The translations under genes were made by a program, and so were the position numbers. Below, piece after piece: positions 1-9,699 of a stretch of 64,000 bases of DNA; position 1 is the stretch's first letter; each line of letters begins with the position of its first letter. The notes under the pieces were generated by a model, which was not told where the DNA came from, made no database searches, and saw nothing but the letters and a program-made list of their open reading frames with translations. The stretch is from SIRX01 sp965213905 (GTDB taxonomy: Bacteria > Actinomycetota > Rubrobacteria > Rubrobacterales > Rubrobacteraceae), in NCBI GenBank assembly GCA_965213905.1, contig OZ243922.1:1922001-1986000 (forward strand). Reading direction: 5' to 3'.

Positions 1-1092
1 AGGAACTCCGCCCCCGGCGCGGCGATCATCCACTTCTTCGGGGGCATTCACGAGATCTACTTCCCCTACGTCTTGATGAAGCCGGTACTGCTTCTGGCGG
101 TCATAGCCGGGGGAGCCAGCGGACTTTTTGTGGAGTCCCTCCTTGGGGTAGGGCTCGTCTCGACCCCCGCACCGGGGAGCATTATCGCCATCCTGGCGCT
201 CACGCCTCCCGGAAACTTTATCGGGGTGATACTGGGTGTCGCCACGGCCACGGGCGTTTCTTTCCTGGTCGCTTCTCTGCTTATCCGCCGCTCCTCTGAT
301 GAGGAAGACGAGGATCAACTGTCGCAAGCCACAGAACAAATGGAGGGCATGAAGGGCAAGAAGAGCCAAGCCTCCGACTCCCTCGCCGCGAACGGCTCCA
401 ACGGCTCGAAGGAAAAGACCGGCGTTGCCGCTGTGCCGGACGCCTCGCACGTTGATTCCATCGTGTTCGCCTGTGACGCCGGTATGGGGTCCAGCGCGAT
501 GGGTGCCTCCTTGCTCCGCAAAAAGGTTAACGAGGCGGACCTTGATATAGACGTAACCAACGCTTCTATCGGCGACCTCACGGGCGATGAGGACATCATC
601 ATCACCCACAAGGACCTGACCGAGCGGGCAAAAGAGCACACGCCGAACGCAGTACACGTCTCGGTAGAGAACTTCATGAATAGCCCGAAGTACGACGAGG
701 TTATCGAGCAACTCAAGAACGGCGGGTCGAACGGTGCCGCCGCGTCCAACGGGGACGGCGGGGAAGAAGAAGCGGGCGAAAACGGCTCCGGCTCCTTCGA
801 TTACTCGGAGATCGAGAAAGTTATCTTCGCCTGCGACGCCGGCATGGGTTCGAGTGCGATGGGCGCATCCCTCTTGCGCAAAAAGGCGCAGGATGCCGGG
901 CTGGATCTCGAAGTAGACAACTCGGCGATCAACGAGCTTGTGGGTGATGAGGACGTGATCATTACGCACAAAGACCTTACGGAACGGGCGAAGTCGAAGG
1001 TGCCGGGTGCCCACCACATCTCGGTAGAGAACTTCATGAACAGCCCGAAGTACGACGAACTCGTTGACGACATCGCGTCAGCCCGGGTCTAG
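1..1092 (+). CDS. mtlA: mannitol-specific PTS permease EIICB with two IIB domains (5' truncated by window edge)
   Basis: This inner-membrane permease imports mannitol and phosphorylates it. The reading frame is open from base 1, so the true start lies outside the window. The first codons encode the end of the IIC domain, with the mannitol-family motif GGIHEIYFPYV at 43-75 and further hydrophobic segments to about base 285. A charged, Gly/Ser/Asn-rich linker follows, then two complete IIB domains (451-714 and 811-1074). Each has a phospho-cysteine in the loop FACDAGMGSSAMG (Cys codons at 472 and 832). MtlA normally has only one IIB, so the tandem copy is unusual. The neighbours mtlR, mtlF and mtlD confirm the substrate. 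Confidence 0.95.
   Translation, partial: RNSAPGAAIIHFFGGIHEIYFPYVLMKPVLLLAVIAGGASGLFVESLLGVGLVSTPAPGSIIAILALTPPGNFIGVILGVATATGVSFLVASLLIRRSSDEEDEDQLSQATEQMEGMKGKKSQASDSLAANGSNGSKEKTGVAAVPDASHVDSIVFACDAGMGSSAMGASLLRKKVNEADLDIDVTNASIGDLTGDEDIIITHKDLTERAKEHTPNAVHVSVENFMNSPKYDEVIEQLKNGGSNGAAASNGDGGEEEAGENGSGSFDYSEIEKVIFACDAGMGSSAMGASLLRKKAQDAGLDLEVDNSAINELVGDEDVIITHKDLTERAKSKVPGAHHISVENFMNSPKYDELVDDIASARV
451..714 (+). repeat. first copy of duplicated EIIB-mannitol domain
   Basis: These 88 codons form the first of two tandem IIB domains in the mannitol permease. By hand alignment about two thirds of residues match the copy at 811-1074. Identical stretches include the phospho-cysteine loop, IITHKDLTERAK and SVENFMNSPKYDE. 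Confidence 0.9.
811..1074 (+). repeat. second copy of duplicated EIIB-mannitol domain
   Basis: These 88 codons form the second IIB domain and keep the phospho-cysteine at 832-834. An acidic, Gly/Asn-rich linker of about 30 residues joins it to the first copy, so both could swing to the IIC active site. It ends six codons before the stop. Confidence 0.9.
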
Positions 1093-1108
1093 GGCGGGGC
1101 ATGGCGCA

Positions 1109-3217
1109 ATGGGACTCTCGGCCCGGGAGATACGGCTGATCGAGGTCCTGTTGCGCCATCCTGGCGGCCTCACGGCCGGCGGCATCGCCGAACGGCTGAA
1201 CGTGAGCACCCGGACGGTTCACCGCGACCTGCAACCCGCCTCGGACTTTCTCGGTTCGCACGACCTGACGCTCGTGCGTCAGTCGGGCCGCGGCATGAGC
1301 GTCGAGGGGTCCCCCGAAGCGCGGGAACAGGCGCTCGAATACCTCCACGAGATGGGTCCGGTAAGCCTACCGCCGCACGAACGGCAGCTATCGTTGCTCA
1401 GCGTACTACTTGCGGCCGAGCAGCCGATCAAGCTGCGGGCGTTGGGAAGCCGCCTAAAAGTCGCCATCGGGACCGTCAGCCGTGACCTGGACGAAATGGA
1501 AGGCTGGCTCGCGGAATTCGGCCTCTCCCTGGTGCGCAAACGCGGTTCCGGGGTCGAAATCTCCGGCAGGGAAGGCGACCGCCGCCGGGCGATACGACAC
1601 TTGATCTCCCAGAACCTAGACGAAACTGCTCTGCTCTCACACCTTCAAGAACTCGAAGAAAGAACCGCAACCTCCTCGGAGAGATCTACGGGCGGCATGA
1701 CAGACCAGTTGCTCGGCCTGATTGATGAGGAACGCTTGCAAGGGGTAAAGTCTCTGACCCAGAACATGGTCCGCAACCTGCCGTACCCGATCGCGGACGA
1801 CGCCTTTGCCGACTTTACTATTCACGTCGCGCTGGTGGTCGAGCGACGCTTGCAGGGTGCAGAGCTCGCGATGGACGAAGAAATGCAAGGGAGACTCCAG
1901 AAGATGGACGAGTACGCCTATGCCCGGAGCCTCGCCGAAGATATCGAGAAGAACTTCGACGTAACCCTCCCGGAAGAGGAGATCGGCTACGTAACCACGC
2001 ACCTGCGCGGCACGAAGCTCCGGGAGAACGACACCCTCCAGGACTACTTCGAGACCTCGGACCTGGAAGTGGCTTCGCAGGTAAAGACCCTGGTCCACTA
2101 CGTCGAAGATCAGACCAGGGTCGAGCTCGCCGGTGACAGCTCCCTTTACACCGGGCTTCTCGCCCACCTCGAAAGGGCCATCCACCGGCTGCGAGAGAAC
2201 TTGAGCATCCACAACCCGCTCCTCGAAGACGTTAAAGAGGATTATCCGGCGCTCTTTGAACTCGTAAGCCAGGGCATGGAGAAGGTGTTCGTCCAAGAGC
2301 GGATACCGGACGAGGAGGTCGGGTTCGTCGCCATGCACTTCGGGGCGGCGCTCGACCGGGCGCAAGGAAGCTTCCCCCAGCGCGTGCTCGTCCTCTGCTC
2401 CAGCGGCATCGCCACCTCCAAAATGCTCGCCTCCCGGCTGGAGAACGCGTTCCCCCAGATCCAGAGTATAAAAAACTCCTCGCTCTTCGAGATCGAAGAC
2501 CTGAACCTGGCCGACTTCGACCTGGTGGTGTCCACGGTCTCCATACCGGCGCCCGATGAATCCTACGTCCGGGTCCAACCCTTTCTCGCCGAAGACGACC
2601 TCGAGCGCATAAGAGACCACCTCAGAAACAAGAGCCTCGAAGAGCGCCGGACAAACCGGGCGGCCTTCGAGTCCCTTGAGGTCTTCGGCGGCGGCCACGA
2701 AAAGTTTCACCAGATGGCGGAGGCTACGCAGGTCATTGCCGAGCTCGTGGACGACGCTTTCCTCGACCGGCACGAAGCGGGCGGCTCGATCAATGAAGCG
2801 GTCAGGCTGATGTGCGCCTCGCTCGAAGATAAAGACCTCATCTCCGAGCCCCAGAGCCTGGAGCGGGGCTTGCTCTCGCGCATGGAACTCGGTGGCATCG
2901 GCATTCCCGAAACCACGCTGGCCTTGTTTCACGCCCGTAATGATTCCGTCGAACGGCCGTCGTTTTCCGTACACGAGTTCGACGACCCCTTGAAGCTAGA
3001 AGGCCTAGACGGCGCGTTGATGGAAGTTCGCCGGAGCCTGTTGATGGTTGCGCCCTTGAGCCTGTCTCCGGTAGCCTTGGAGGCGATCAGCGAAATATCC
3101 GCCGCCATGGTCGAGCAACCAAAAGAGCGTGAGGTCTTCGAAGCCGGCTCGGAGGACCGGATCATCGAGGTGCTGGAAGGTATCTTCGGTCGCTACTTGC
3201 ATAATAAACTAACTTGA
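1109..3217 (+). CDS. mtlR: mannitol operon activator MtlR (BglG/PRD family)
   Basis: This transcriptional activator of the mannitol operon is controlled by PTS phosphorylation. The order seen is an N-terminal winged HTH (RLNVSTRTVHRDLQ), a second HTH (LKVAIGTVSRDLDEME), two PRD domains, a GatB-like IIB domain with Cys430 in VLVLCSSGIATS, and a C-terminal IIA-mannitol domain with a histidine near residue 608 (ALFHARND). I chose ATG 1109 because it starts just before the HTH; TTG 1064, inside mtlA, is possible. The order mtlA-mtlR-mtlF-mtlD is that known from Geobacillus stearothermophilus. Family members are activated through PRD2 by HPr and inhibited through the IIA/IIB-like domains. Confidence 0.93.
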   Translation: MGLSAREIRLIEVLLRHPGGLTAGGIAERLNVSTRTVHRDLQPASDFLGSHDLTLVRQSGRGMSVEGSPEAREQALEYLHEMGPVSLPPHERQLSLLSVLLAAEQPIKLRALGSRLKVAIGTVSRDLDEMEGWLAEFGLSLVRKRGSGVEISGREGDRRRAIRHLISQNLDETALLSHLQELEERTATSSERSTGGMTDQLLGLIDEERLQGVKSLTQNMVRNLPYPIADDAFADFTIHVALVVERRLQGAELAMDEEMQGRLQKMDEYAYARSLAEDIEKNFDVTLPEEEIGYVTTHLRGTKLRENDTLQDYFETSDLEVASQVKTLVHYVEDQTRVELAGDSSLYTGLLAHLERAIHRLRENLSIHNPLLEDVKEDYPALFELVSQGMEKVFVQERIPDEEVGFVAMHFGAALDRAQGSFPQRVLVLCSSGIATSKMLASRLENAFPQIQSIKNSSLFEIEDLNLADFDLVVSTVSIPAPDESYVRVQPFLAEDDLERIRDHLRNKSLEERRTNRAAFESLEVFGGGHEKFHQMAEATQVIAELVDDAFLDRHEAGGSINEAVRLMCASLEDKDLISEPQSLERGLLSRMELGGIGIPETTLALFHARNDSVERPSFSVHEFDDPLKLEGLDGALMEVRRSLLMVAPLSLSPVALEAISEISAAMVEQPKEREVFEAGSEDRIIEVLEGIFGRYLHNKLT

Positions 3218-3230
3218 AAGGAGCTTAGAG

Positions 3231-3668
3231 ATGGCCGACGACGTATTGGTCAAAGACAACATAGAGTTGGGGGTGGAACTAGATTCCCAGGACGAGGCGA
3301 TCCGGCGCGCCGGCGAACTCCTCGTGCAGAACGGGTACGTGGAAGAAAAGTACATAGACTCTATGTTCGAGCGGGAAAAGTCCGTCTCGACGTTTATGGG
3401 CAACGCCGTAGCGATTCCCCACGGTACCAGCGACTCCAAGCAGTGGGTCGAAAAGTCCGGGCTCTCTATTCTAACGGTCCCCGAAGGTGTGGACTACGGC
3501 GACGGCGAGATCGCTATGCTAATCATCGGTATAGCCGGCAAGGGCGACGAACACCTGGAAATCCTCTCCAACATCGCCCAGGTCTGCTCGGACGAGGAGA
3601 ACGTAGCCAAGATCGTCCAGGCCGAGTCCAAAGACGAGTTGCTCGCGTTCTTCGACGACGTAGTCTAA
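3231..3668 (+). CDS. mtlF: mannitol-specific PTS EIIA component
   Basis: This soluble 145-residue EIIA passes phosphate from HPr to the IIB domains of MtlA. The phospho-histidine is His64 in AIPHGT, and the whole protein matches the mannitol/fructose IIA fold. A clear Shine-Dalgarno (GAAAGGAG) precedes the ATG by about 10 bases. The stop codon directly abuts the mtlD start, so the two are probably translationally coupled. Having IIA as a separate protein fits a IICB-type MtlA. Confidence 0.95.
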   Translation: MADDVLVKDNIELGVELDSQDEAIRRAGELLVQNGYVEEKYIDSMFEREKSVSTFMGNAVAIPHGTSDSKQWVEKSGLSILTVPEGVDYGDGEIAMLIIGIAGKGDEHLEILSNIAQVCSDEENVAKIVQAESKDELLAFFDDVV

Positions 3669-4808
3669 ATGGAGAGCGTGCACTTCGGCGCCGGGAACAT
3701 CGGCCGCGGTTTTATCGGCCAGGTACTGAACCAGGCCGGCTACGAAACCACCTTCGTAGACATCCAGGACGAGATCGTAGACGCGCTAAAAGAGGAACAG
3801 CACTACGACGTGATCCTGGCGGACGAGTCGGAAGAACACTTCACCGTAGATAAAGTTACAGCGCTACACTCCGCGGAAGACTCGGACGCGGTCGTCGAAA
3901 AGCTGGCGGAGGCAGACCTCATCACCACCGCGGTCGGGCCGAACGTACTGCAGATCATCAGCGAGCTTCTGGCAAACGGGCTGGCAGCGCGCGTCCGGGA
4001 TGACGGCTCTCCCGTAAACGTGATCGCCTGTGAGAACATGGTCGGTGGTAGCGAAGCCCTCCGTGGTTACGTGATGCAACACATTGATTCAAGCGATGCT
4101 GACGCTGTCGAGAAGGTGGCGGGGTTCCCGAACGCGGCGGTTGACCGAATCGTGCCGCAGCAGAGCACGGATGGCCTGGACGTTACCGTCGAGCCGTTCT
4201 ACGAGTGGGTGGTTGACGAGTCGCAGATAGTGGGCGAGAAACCGGAGGTAGACGGCATTACTTACGTCCAAGACTTGGCACCGTACATCGAACGGAAGTT
4301 GTTTACCGTCAACACGGGACACGCCTCGACAGCTTATCTAGGCTACGCGCAAGGCCTCCCGACCATAGCCGAAGCGATCGAAGACGACTCGGTGCGGGAG
4401 AAAGTGTCGGGCGTTCTAGACGAGACCGGACGCCTGCTGGTAGAGAAGCACGGCTTTGACGAAAACGAACACTCCGAGTACAAGCAGAAAATACTCTCTA
4501 GGTTCAGCAACCCGTACATCTCCGACGAGGTTACCCGGGTGGCCCGCACGCCGATGCGGAAGCTGGGCCGTGAAGAGCGGCTCGTCTCGCCGGCAATTCA
4601 ATTGTTAGACCTGGGCCACGAGCCTACCCATCTGGCGGCGGTGATCTCCGCCGTTCTGCGTTACGATGATCCTGGGGACGAGGAAGCGGTAGAGTTGCAA
4701 GAGTTGGTCCGCGATCGGGGAGAGCGGGCGGCATTAGGCCAATGCGCCGGGGTGGATGAAGACCATCCGTTGATAGAACTCGTACTCGAACAGAAGGAGG
4801 AAGGTTAA
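3669..4808 (+). CDS. mtlD: mannitol-1-phosphate 5-dehydrogenase
   Basis: It oxidises mannitol-1-phosphate to fructose-6-phosphate with NAD+, feeding glycolysis. The N-terminus carries the Rossmann motif FGAGNIGRGFIG, and the segment NTGHASTAYLGY is typical of the polyol-specific long-chain dehydrogenase family. At 379 residues it has the usual length. The ATG follows the mtlF stop with no gap. It is the last mannitol-specific gene; general PTS genes follow after 61 bases. Confidence 0.95.
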   Translation: MESVHFGAGNIGRGFIGQVLNQAGYETTFVDIQDEIVDALKEEQHYDVILADESEEHFTVDKVTALHSAEDSDAVVEKLAEADLITTAVGPNVLQIISELLANGLAARVRDDGSPVNVIACENMVGGSEALRGYVMQHIDSSDADAVEKVAGFPNAAVDRIVPQQSTDGLDVTVEPFYEWVVDESQIVGEKPEVDGITYVQDLAPYIERKLFTVNTGHASTAYLGYAQGLPTIAEAIEDDSVREKVSGVLDETGRLLVEKHGFDENEHSEYKQKILSRFSNPYISDEVTRVARTPMRKLGREERLVSPAIQLLDLGHEPTHLAAVISAVLRYDDPGDEEAVELQELVRDRGERAALGQCAGVDEDHPLIELVLEQKEEG

Positions 4809-4869
4809 GGCGTTCAGGCTTCACAGACAGTACCGTGAGTAGCCGTTTCGAAACAGAGGAGGATCAATA

Positions 4870-5136
4870 ATGCAGGAGAGAGAAGTTACCATAGTTCCCG
4901 AGGAAGGGCTGCACGCCCGTCCGGCGGCGGAGTTCGTCAAGGAAGCCAAGAAATACGACTCGGACATAAAAGTGGTCAAGGGCGATAAGGAAGCAAATGC
5001 CAAAAGCTCGCTGAGCTTGATGAGCCTGGGCGCCGCCAAGGACGACGTGCTTACGATCCGGGCCGAGGGGGATGACGAAGAGTCGGCGGCGGACGCGCTG
5101 GCCGGCCTTATAACCAACGCAGAACCGGAGGCGTAA
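4870..5136 (+). CDS. ptsH: phosphocarrier protein HPr
   Basis: This 88-residue phosphocarrier moves phosphate from Enzyme I to the IIA proteins. The active His15 is in GLHARPAAEF. Ser46, at the position phosphorylated by HPr kinase in Firmicutes, is in AKSSLSLM. No HPr kinase gene is visible in the window, so use of Ser46 is unproven. A strong SD (GAGGAGGATC) precedes the ATG. Position between mtlD and ptsI suggests the general PTS proteins are co-expressed with the mannitol system. Confidence 0.97.
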   Translation: MQEREVTIVPEEGLHARPAAEFVKEAKKYDSDIKVVKGDKEANAKSSLSLMSLGAAKDDVLTIRAEGDDEESAADALAGLITNAEPEA

Positions 5137-5198
5137 CACCGAACTATAGAAGGGCGTCATCGGGCCCTGAGGAGGGCCGGGGAAAGGAGAAGACGCGA

Positions 5199-6839
5199 AT
5201 GGTAGAAAAGGCAGGAGTCACAAAGATGGAGGGCATCGCGGCCTCCGAGGGGGTAGCGGTCGGGCCGGTGTTCGTCCACGACGCGAGCGAGCTAGAACCG
5301 GACCGGACGAGCATAGGCGAAGAAGAGGTAGAGAGGGAGATCGAACGCTTCGACGAGGCGGTTCAGGCCGTCGTGCCGAAGCTCTCGGAGACGGCGGAGA
5401 AGATGCGGGAGCAGGGGAACGAGAACGAGGCGGCGATCTTCGACGCCCACACGGAACTCGCCCAGGACCCGGAGCTCGCCGACGGGGTCGCCGAGCGGGT
5501 AAAGAACCTCGAAAGCCCGGAGTCTGCTATCCTCGCGGTCGGTGAGCAGTACGCCCAGATGTTCGCCAACATGGAGGACGAGTACATGGCCGCTCGCGCC
5601 GACGACGTGCGCGACATCTCCCGGCAGATAGCGGCCGAGATCATGGGCGAGCAGGCCGCCGGCCTCGAATCCCTGGACGAACCGTCGGTGGTCCTGGCCC
5701 ACAGCCTCGCCCCGTCCGACACGGCCCGGGTGCCGAAAGGCATGGCCCTGGCGTTCGTAACCGCCGAAGGGTCCAAGACCTCGCACGTCTCGATCATGGC
5801 CCGCTCCATGGGCATTCCGGCCGTGGTCGGCGTAGGCTCCGCCCTCGAAGAAGCCTTTGAGGCCGAGACGGTCGCCGTGGACGGCGGCGAAGGTTACGCC
5901 ATCGCCGACCCCGACGAGCACACCCTCTCCGACATAGAGAACAAGCAGGCGGCACTGGACGAAGAGCGGGCCGAGCTCGAACAGTACAAAGACGCCGAGG
6001 CCCACACCAGCGACGGACGCCGCATCGAGGTCTCGGCGAACCTGGGCTCCGCCGCGGAGGCCGAGGACGCCCTGGAGTGGGGCGCAGAGGGCGTCGGGCT
6101 CTTCCGCACCGAGTTCTTGTTTATGGAGCGCGACCAGTTACCCACGGAGGATGAGCAATTCGAGGTCTACCGCCAGGTGGCCGAAGCCTTCGGTGAGAAG
6201 CCGGTCATCTTCCGCACGCTGGACGTGGGTGGGGATAAGGACCTTCCGGGTGTGGACCAGCCCGAGGAGGAGAATCCGTTTTTGGGTTGGCGGGGCATCA
6301 GGATGTGCCTGGATGTTCCCGGGCTGTTCAAGCCCCAGCTAAAGGCACTCCTGCGGGGTGCGGCGCACGGTAATGTCAAGATTATGTTCCCCATGATCGT
6401 CAACGCCGATGAGGTACGCCAGGCCAAGGAGTTGCTCGAAGAAAGCCGGGGTGAGCTGGAAGAAGCCGGGCAAGAGTTCGGCTCCGTAGACGTTGGGGTG
6501 ATGATCGAGACGCCGGCGGCGGCGATTTGCGCCGCGGATATTGCGAAAGAAGTCGATTTCTTCTCCGTTGGGACGAACGACCTGGTTCAGTACACGCTGG
6601 CCGCCGACCGGGGCAACGAGCGGCTGCGGCACCTGCAGGGCGCGGACCATCCGGCGGTGCTGAGGTTGATCGGCTTGACGTGCGAGGCAGCCGAAGAGGC
6701 CGGCATCTGGGTTGGGGTTTGCGGAGAAGCCGCCGCCGATCCGGATCTCGTCCCGAAGCTCATAGAGCTGGGCGTCAAGGAACTCTCCATGAGCGCGCCG
6801 TCTATCCCGAAAGCGAAGAAGGTGGTGTCCGAGACTTAG
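5199..6839 (+). CDS. ptsI: PTS Enzyme I (phosphoenolpyruvate-protein phosphotransferase)
   Basis: Enzyme I autophosphorylates from PEP and donates the phosphate to HPr. The layout is complete: an N-terminal HPr-binding domain (IAASEGVAVGPVFV), the phospho-His196 swivel motif GSKTSHVSIMARSMGIPAVVG, and the C-terminal PEP-binding barrel with FRTEFLFM and GTNDLVQYTLAADRGNE. At 546 residues it is slightly shorter than the usual 570. It starts 62 bases after ptsH with an SD GGAAAGGAG. Both a mannitol and a glucitol permease in this window would depend on it. Confidence 0.97.
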   Translation: MVEKAGVTKMEGIAASEGVAVGPVFVHDASELEPDRTSIGEEEVEREIERFDEAVQAVVPKLSETAEKMREQGNENEAAIFDAHTELAQDPELADGVAERVKNLESPESAILAVGEQYAQMFANMEDEYMAARADDVRDISRQIAAEIMGEQAAGLESLDEPSVVLAHSLAPSDTARVPKGMALAFVTAEGSKTSHVSIMARSMGIPAVVGVGSALEEAFEAETVAVDGGEGYAIADPDEHTLSDIENKQAALDEERAELEQYKDAEAHTSDGRRIEVSANLGSAAEAEDALEWGAEGVGLFRTEFLFMERDQLPTEDEQFEVYRQVAEAFGEKPVIFRTLDVGGDKDLPGVDQPEEENPFLGWRGIRMCLDVPGLFKPQLKALLRGAAHGNVKIMFPMIVNADEVRQAKELLEESRGELEEAGQEFGSVDVGVMIETPAAAICAADIAKEVDFFSVGTNDLVQYTLAADRGNERLRHLQGADHPAVLRLIGLTCEAAEEAGIWVGVCGEAAADPDLVPKLIELGVKELSMSAPSIPKAKKVVSET

Positions 6840-7050
6840 GGGCGTAGGGACCGAACGTCGCAGGAGAGGATGGGGCCATATCGCGGTCTCATCCGCTCCC
6901 GAAGCCCGGCGTAGCCCCTCGATGGCGAGCCAGAGGAAGCCGCCGGGCGCGAGACGCGAGTTCGGTATACAAAGGGATCAAAAAGGCGACTGAGAAAACG
7001 CCGGATTGAATAAATACCAGGCTCGCGGGGGTAGGGAAAGGACCGTTACC

Positions 7051-9699
7051 GTGGCTGACAAAAGATTTGTGTACGAGTTCTCCGAAGGTTCGGAGGACAT
7101 GAAAGACCTTCTCGGGGGCAAGGGTGCCGGGTTGGCGGCGATGAGCAACCTGGATCTGCCGGTGCCGCCCGGCTTCACTATCACCACCGAAGCCTGCCGA
7201 GACTACATGAAGAACGGCGAGCTATCCGGGGGGATCTCCGACCAGGTAGAAGAAAACCTCGCCAAGCTGGAAGGATCCATCGGCAAAGGACTGGGCGACG
7301 CAGAAGACCCGCTGCTCGTCTCGGTCCGTAGCGGGGCCGCGGTCTCCATGCCGGGCATGATGGACACCGTCTTGAACCTGGGCATCAACGACGCCGCGGT
7401 AGAGGGATTCGCCGAGAGCACCGGCGACGAGCGCTTCGCCTACGCCTCCTACCGGCGTTTTATCCAGATGTTCGGCGACGTGGTCCTCGACGTGGAGCAC
7501 GAGAAGTTCGAGGAAGCCCTCGAATCACTTAAAGAAGAGCGCGGCGCCAAAGATGACACTGAACTCTCCGCGGAGGACTTCAAGACGCTTATAGAGGGCT
7601 ACAAGCAGATCGTGGCGGACGAAACGGGAGGCTCTTTCCCGCAGGACCCCAGGGAGCAACTAAAACTTGCCATCCAGGCGGTCTTCGACTCCTGGGACAA
7701 CCCGCGGGCGAACCGCTACCGCAAGGAGTACGGTTTGCCGGACGACCTCGGCACCGCGGTTACGGTGCAGGCAATGGTCTTCGGGAACATGGGTGACACC
7801 TCATCCACCGGCGTCGTGTTTACCCGGGACCCGTCCTCCGGCGAGCAGGGGCTCTTCGGGGAGTTTCTCATGAACGCCCAGGGGGAGGACGTCGTGGCCG
7901 GCATCCGCACCCCGAAGCCTATTGCCGAGATGGAAGAATTTCTGCCGAACGCGTTTGGGGAGTTGCTGGAAACCATGCAGCGACTGGAGAATGAGTACCG
8001 GGAGATGCAGGACATCGAGTTTACGGTGGAGCGGGACAAGCTCTACATGCTCCAGACGCGCACCGGCAAGCGCACCGCCGTGGCGGCGCTCAAGATCGCG
8101 CGGGAGATGGCCGACGAGGGCATTATCAGCCGCGAAGAGGCCGTAATGCGCATAGACCCCCACCAGCTAAACCAGGTGCTCCACCCCTACATAGACCCCG
8201 AAGCCGACCTGAAAGTCCTCGCCGAAGGCCTTCCCGCCTCACCCGGTGCGGCCACGGGAACCATCGTGTTTACGGCCGAGGAGGCCGAGGAACGCGGCGG
8301 GGCCGGAGAAGGCGTCATTCTAGTTCGCAAGGAGACCACGCCCGACGACGTTCACGGCATGGTCTGCGCCCGGGGAACGCTGACGGCGCTCGGCGGCATG
8401 ACGAGCCACGCTGCGGTGGTCGCCCGCGGGATGGGCATACCGGCCGTAACCGGCTGCAAGACGCTCAGTATAGACGCCGCCGCAGGGAAACTCAGCATAA
8501 ACGGCAAGACCTTCACGGGCGACGACACCATTACCATCGAGGGTTCTACGGGTAGGGTGGTCGAAGGTGACGTTCCGCTCGTGGACGCTGAGATGAGCGA
8601 TGACTTCGAGCAGGTCCTCGCCTGGGCCGATGAATTTCGGACTCTGGGGGTCAGGACGAACGCCGACACGCCGAAAGATTCGGAGAAGGCCCGGGAGCTC
8701 GGGGCCGAGGGGATCGGGCTGTGCCGGACGGAGCACATGTTCATGGAGGAGGGGCGGTTGGAGATCGTGCGGGAGATGATCCTCTCCGACACCGACGAGG
8801 CCACCCAGCACGCCCTCGACAGCCTCGCCCCGCTCCAGAAGGGAGACTTCGAGGGCATCCTGAAGGCGATGGGCGGCCTGCCGGTCACCATCCGCCTGCT
8901 CGACCCGCCGCTGCACGAGTTCCTTCCGGACTCCCAAGAGCTATACGAACGGCTCGTGAAGCTGGAAGACGATAGTTCCGAAGAGGCAACGGAGATAAAG
9001 CGCCAACTGCGGGTCGTGGAGAACCTGGAAGAGGCGAACCCGATGCTCGGCTTGCGCGGGTGCCGGCTGGGCATCATGCGGCCCGGGCTGTACCGGATGC
9101 AGGCCAAGGCCATCGCCGAGGCTGCGAAGGCGGTGCGGGAGGAAGGCTACGAGCCCGATGTCGAGATCATGGTTCCACTCGTCGGTTTCCGGCCGGAACT
9201 TGCGGCGGTTCGCGGGGAGATCGAGGACGTCGTAGAGGATGTGCTAGGTCCCGAGAACCCGCTAAAGGTCGGAACCATGATAGAGCTTCCGCGGGCCTGC
9301 ACGGTGGCGGACAAGATCGCCGGCGAGGCAGACTTCTTCTCCTTCGGCACCAACGACCTCACCCAGACCACCTGCGGCCTCTCCCGCGACGACGCCGAAG
9401 GCGCCTTTCTCGCCCGGTACCTCGAAGGGGGCATCCTCTCTAGAAACCCCTTCGAGACTATTGACGTGGACGGTGTCGGCCAGCTCGTCTCTATGGCCTG
9501 CGAGCGGGGCCGTGAGGCAAACCCCGAAATCAAGTTGGGAATTTGCGGCGAGCACGGCGGCGACCCGGAGAGCATAAAGTTCTTTCACGACACGGGCCTC
9601 GACTACGTCTCCTGCTCGCCGTACCGGGTTCCGGTGGCGCGGCTGGCGGCGGCCCAAGTCGCTCTCAAGGAGAGATCCACCAAAGCTCAACCCGTCTAA
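7051..9699 (+). CDS. ppdK: pyruvate, phosphate dikinase
   Basis: It interconverts pyruvate + ATP + Pi and PEP + AMP + PPi. The protein has an N-terminal ATP-grasp domain (GGKGAGLAAM; SVRSGAAVSMPGMMDT), a swivelling domain with catalytic His453 in GGMTSHAAVVARGMG, and a PEP/pyruvate barrel with Cys832 in GICGEHGGDP. These positions agree with the well-studied Clostridium symbiosum enzyme. I chose GTG 7051 (SD GGGAAAGGA) over TTG 7006 because it gives the family's usual N-terminus and 882 residues. Lying directly after ptsI, it could return PTS-derived pyruvate to PEP. Confidence 0.95.
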   Translation: MADKRFVYEFSEGSEDMKDLLGGKGAGLAAMSNLDLPVPPGFTITTEACRDYMKNGELSGGISDQVEENLAKLEGSIGKGLGDAEDPLLVSVRSGAAVSMPGMMDTVLNLGINDAAVEGFAESTGDERFAYASYRRFIQMFGDVVLDVEHEKFEEALESLKEERGAKDDTELSAEDFKTLIEGYKQIVADETGGSFPQDPREQLKLAIQAVFDSWDNPRANRYRKEYGLPDDLGTAVTVQAMVFGNMGDTSSTGVVFTRDPSSGEQGLFGEFLMNAQGEDVVAGIRTPKPIAEMEEFLPNAFGELLETMQRLENEYREMQDIEFTVERDKLYMLQTRTGKRTAVAALKIAREMADEGIISREEAVMRIDPHQLNQVLHPYIDPEADLKVLAEGLPASPGAATGTIVFTAEEAEERGGAGEGVILVRKETTPDDVHGMVCARGTLTALGGMTSHAAVVARGMGIPAVTGCKTLSIDAAAGKLSINGKTFTGDDTITIEGSTGRVVEGDVPLVDAEMSDDFEQVLAWADEFRTLGVRTNADTPKDSEKARELGAEGIGLCRTEHMFMEEGRLEIVREMILSDTDEATQHALDSLAPLQKGDFEGILKAMGGLPVTIRLLDPPLHEFLPDSQELYERLVKLEDDSSEEATEIKRQLRVVENLEEANPMLGLRGCRLGIMRPGLYRMQAKAIAEAAKAVREEGYEPDVEIMVPLVGFRPELAAVRGEIEDVVEDVLGPENPLKVGTMIELPRACTVADKIAGEADFFSFGTNDLTQTTCGLSRDDAEGAFLARYLEGGILSRNPFETIDVDGVGQLVSMACERGREANPEIKLGICGEHGGDPESIKFFHDTGLDYVSCSPYRVPVARLAAAQVALKERSTKAQPV

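Noticed and set aside
1637..2974. Long antisense frame opposite mtlR (445 codons)
   Set aside because: It mirrors the codon bias of mtlR, shows no family motif and has no SD or operon context.
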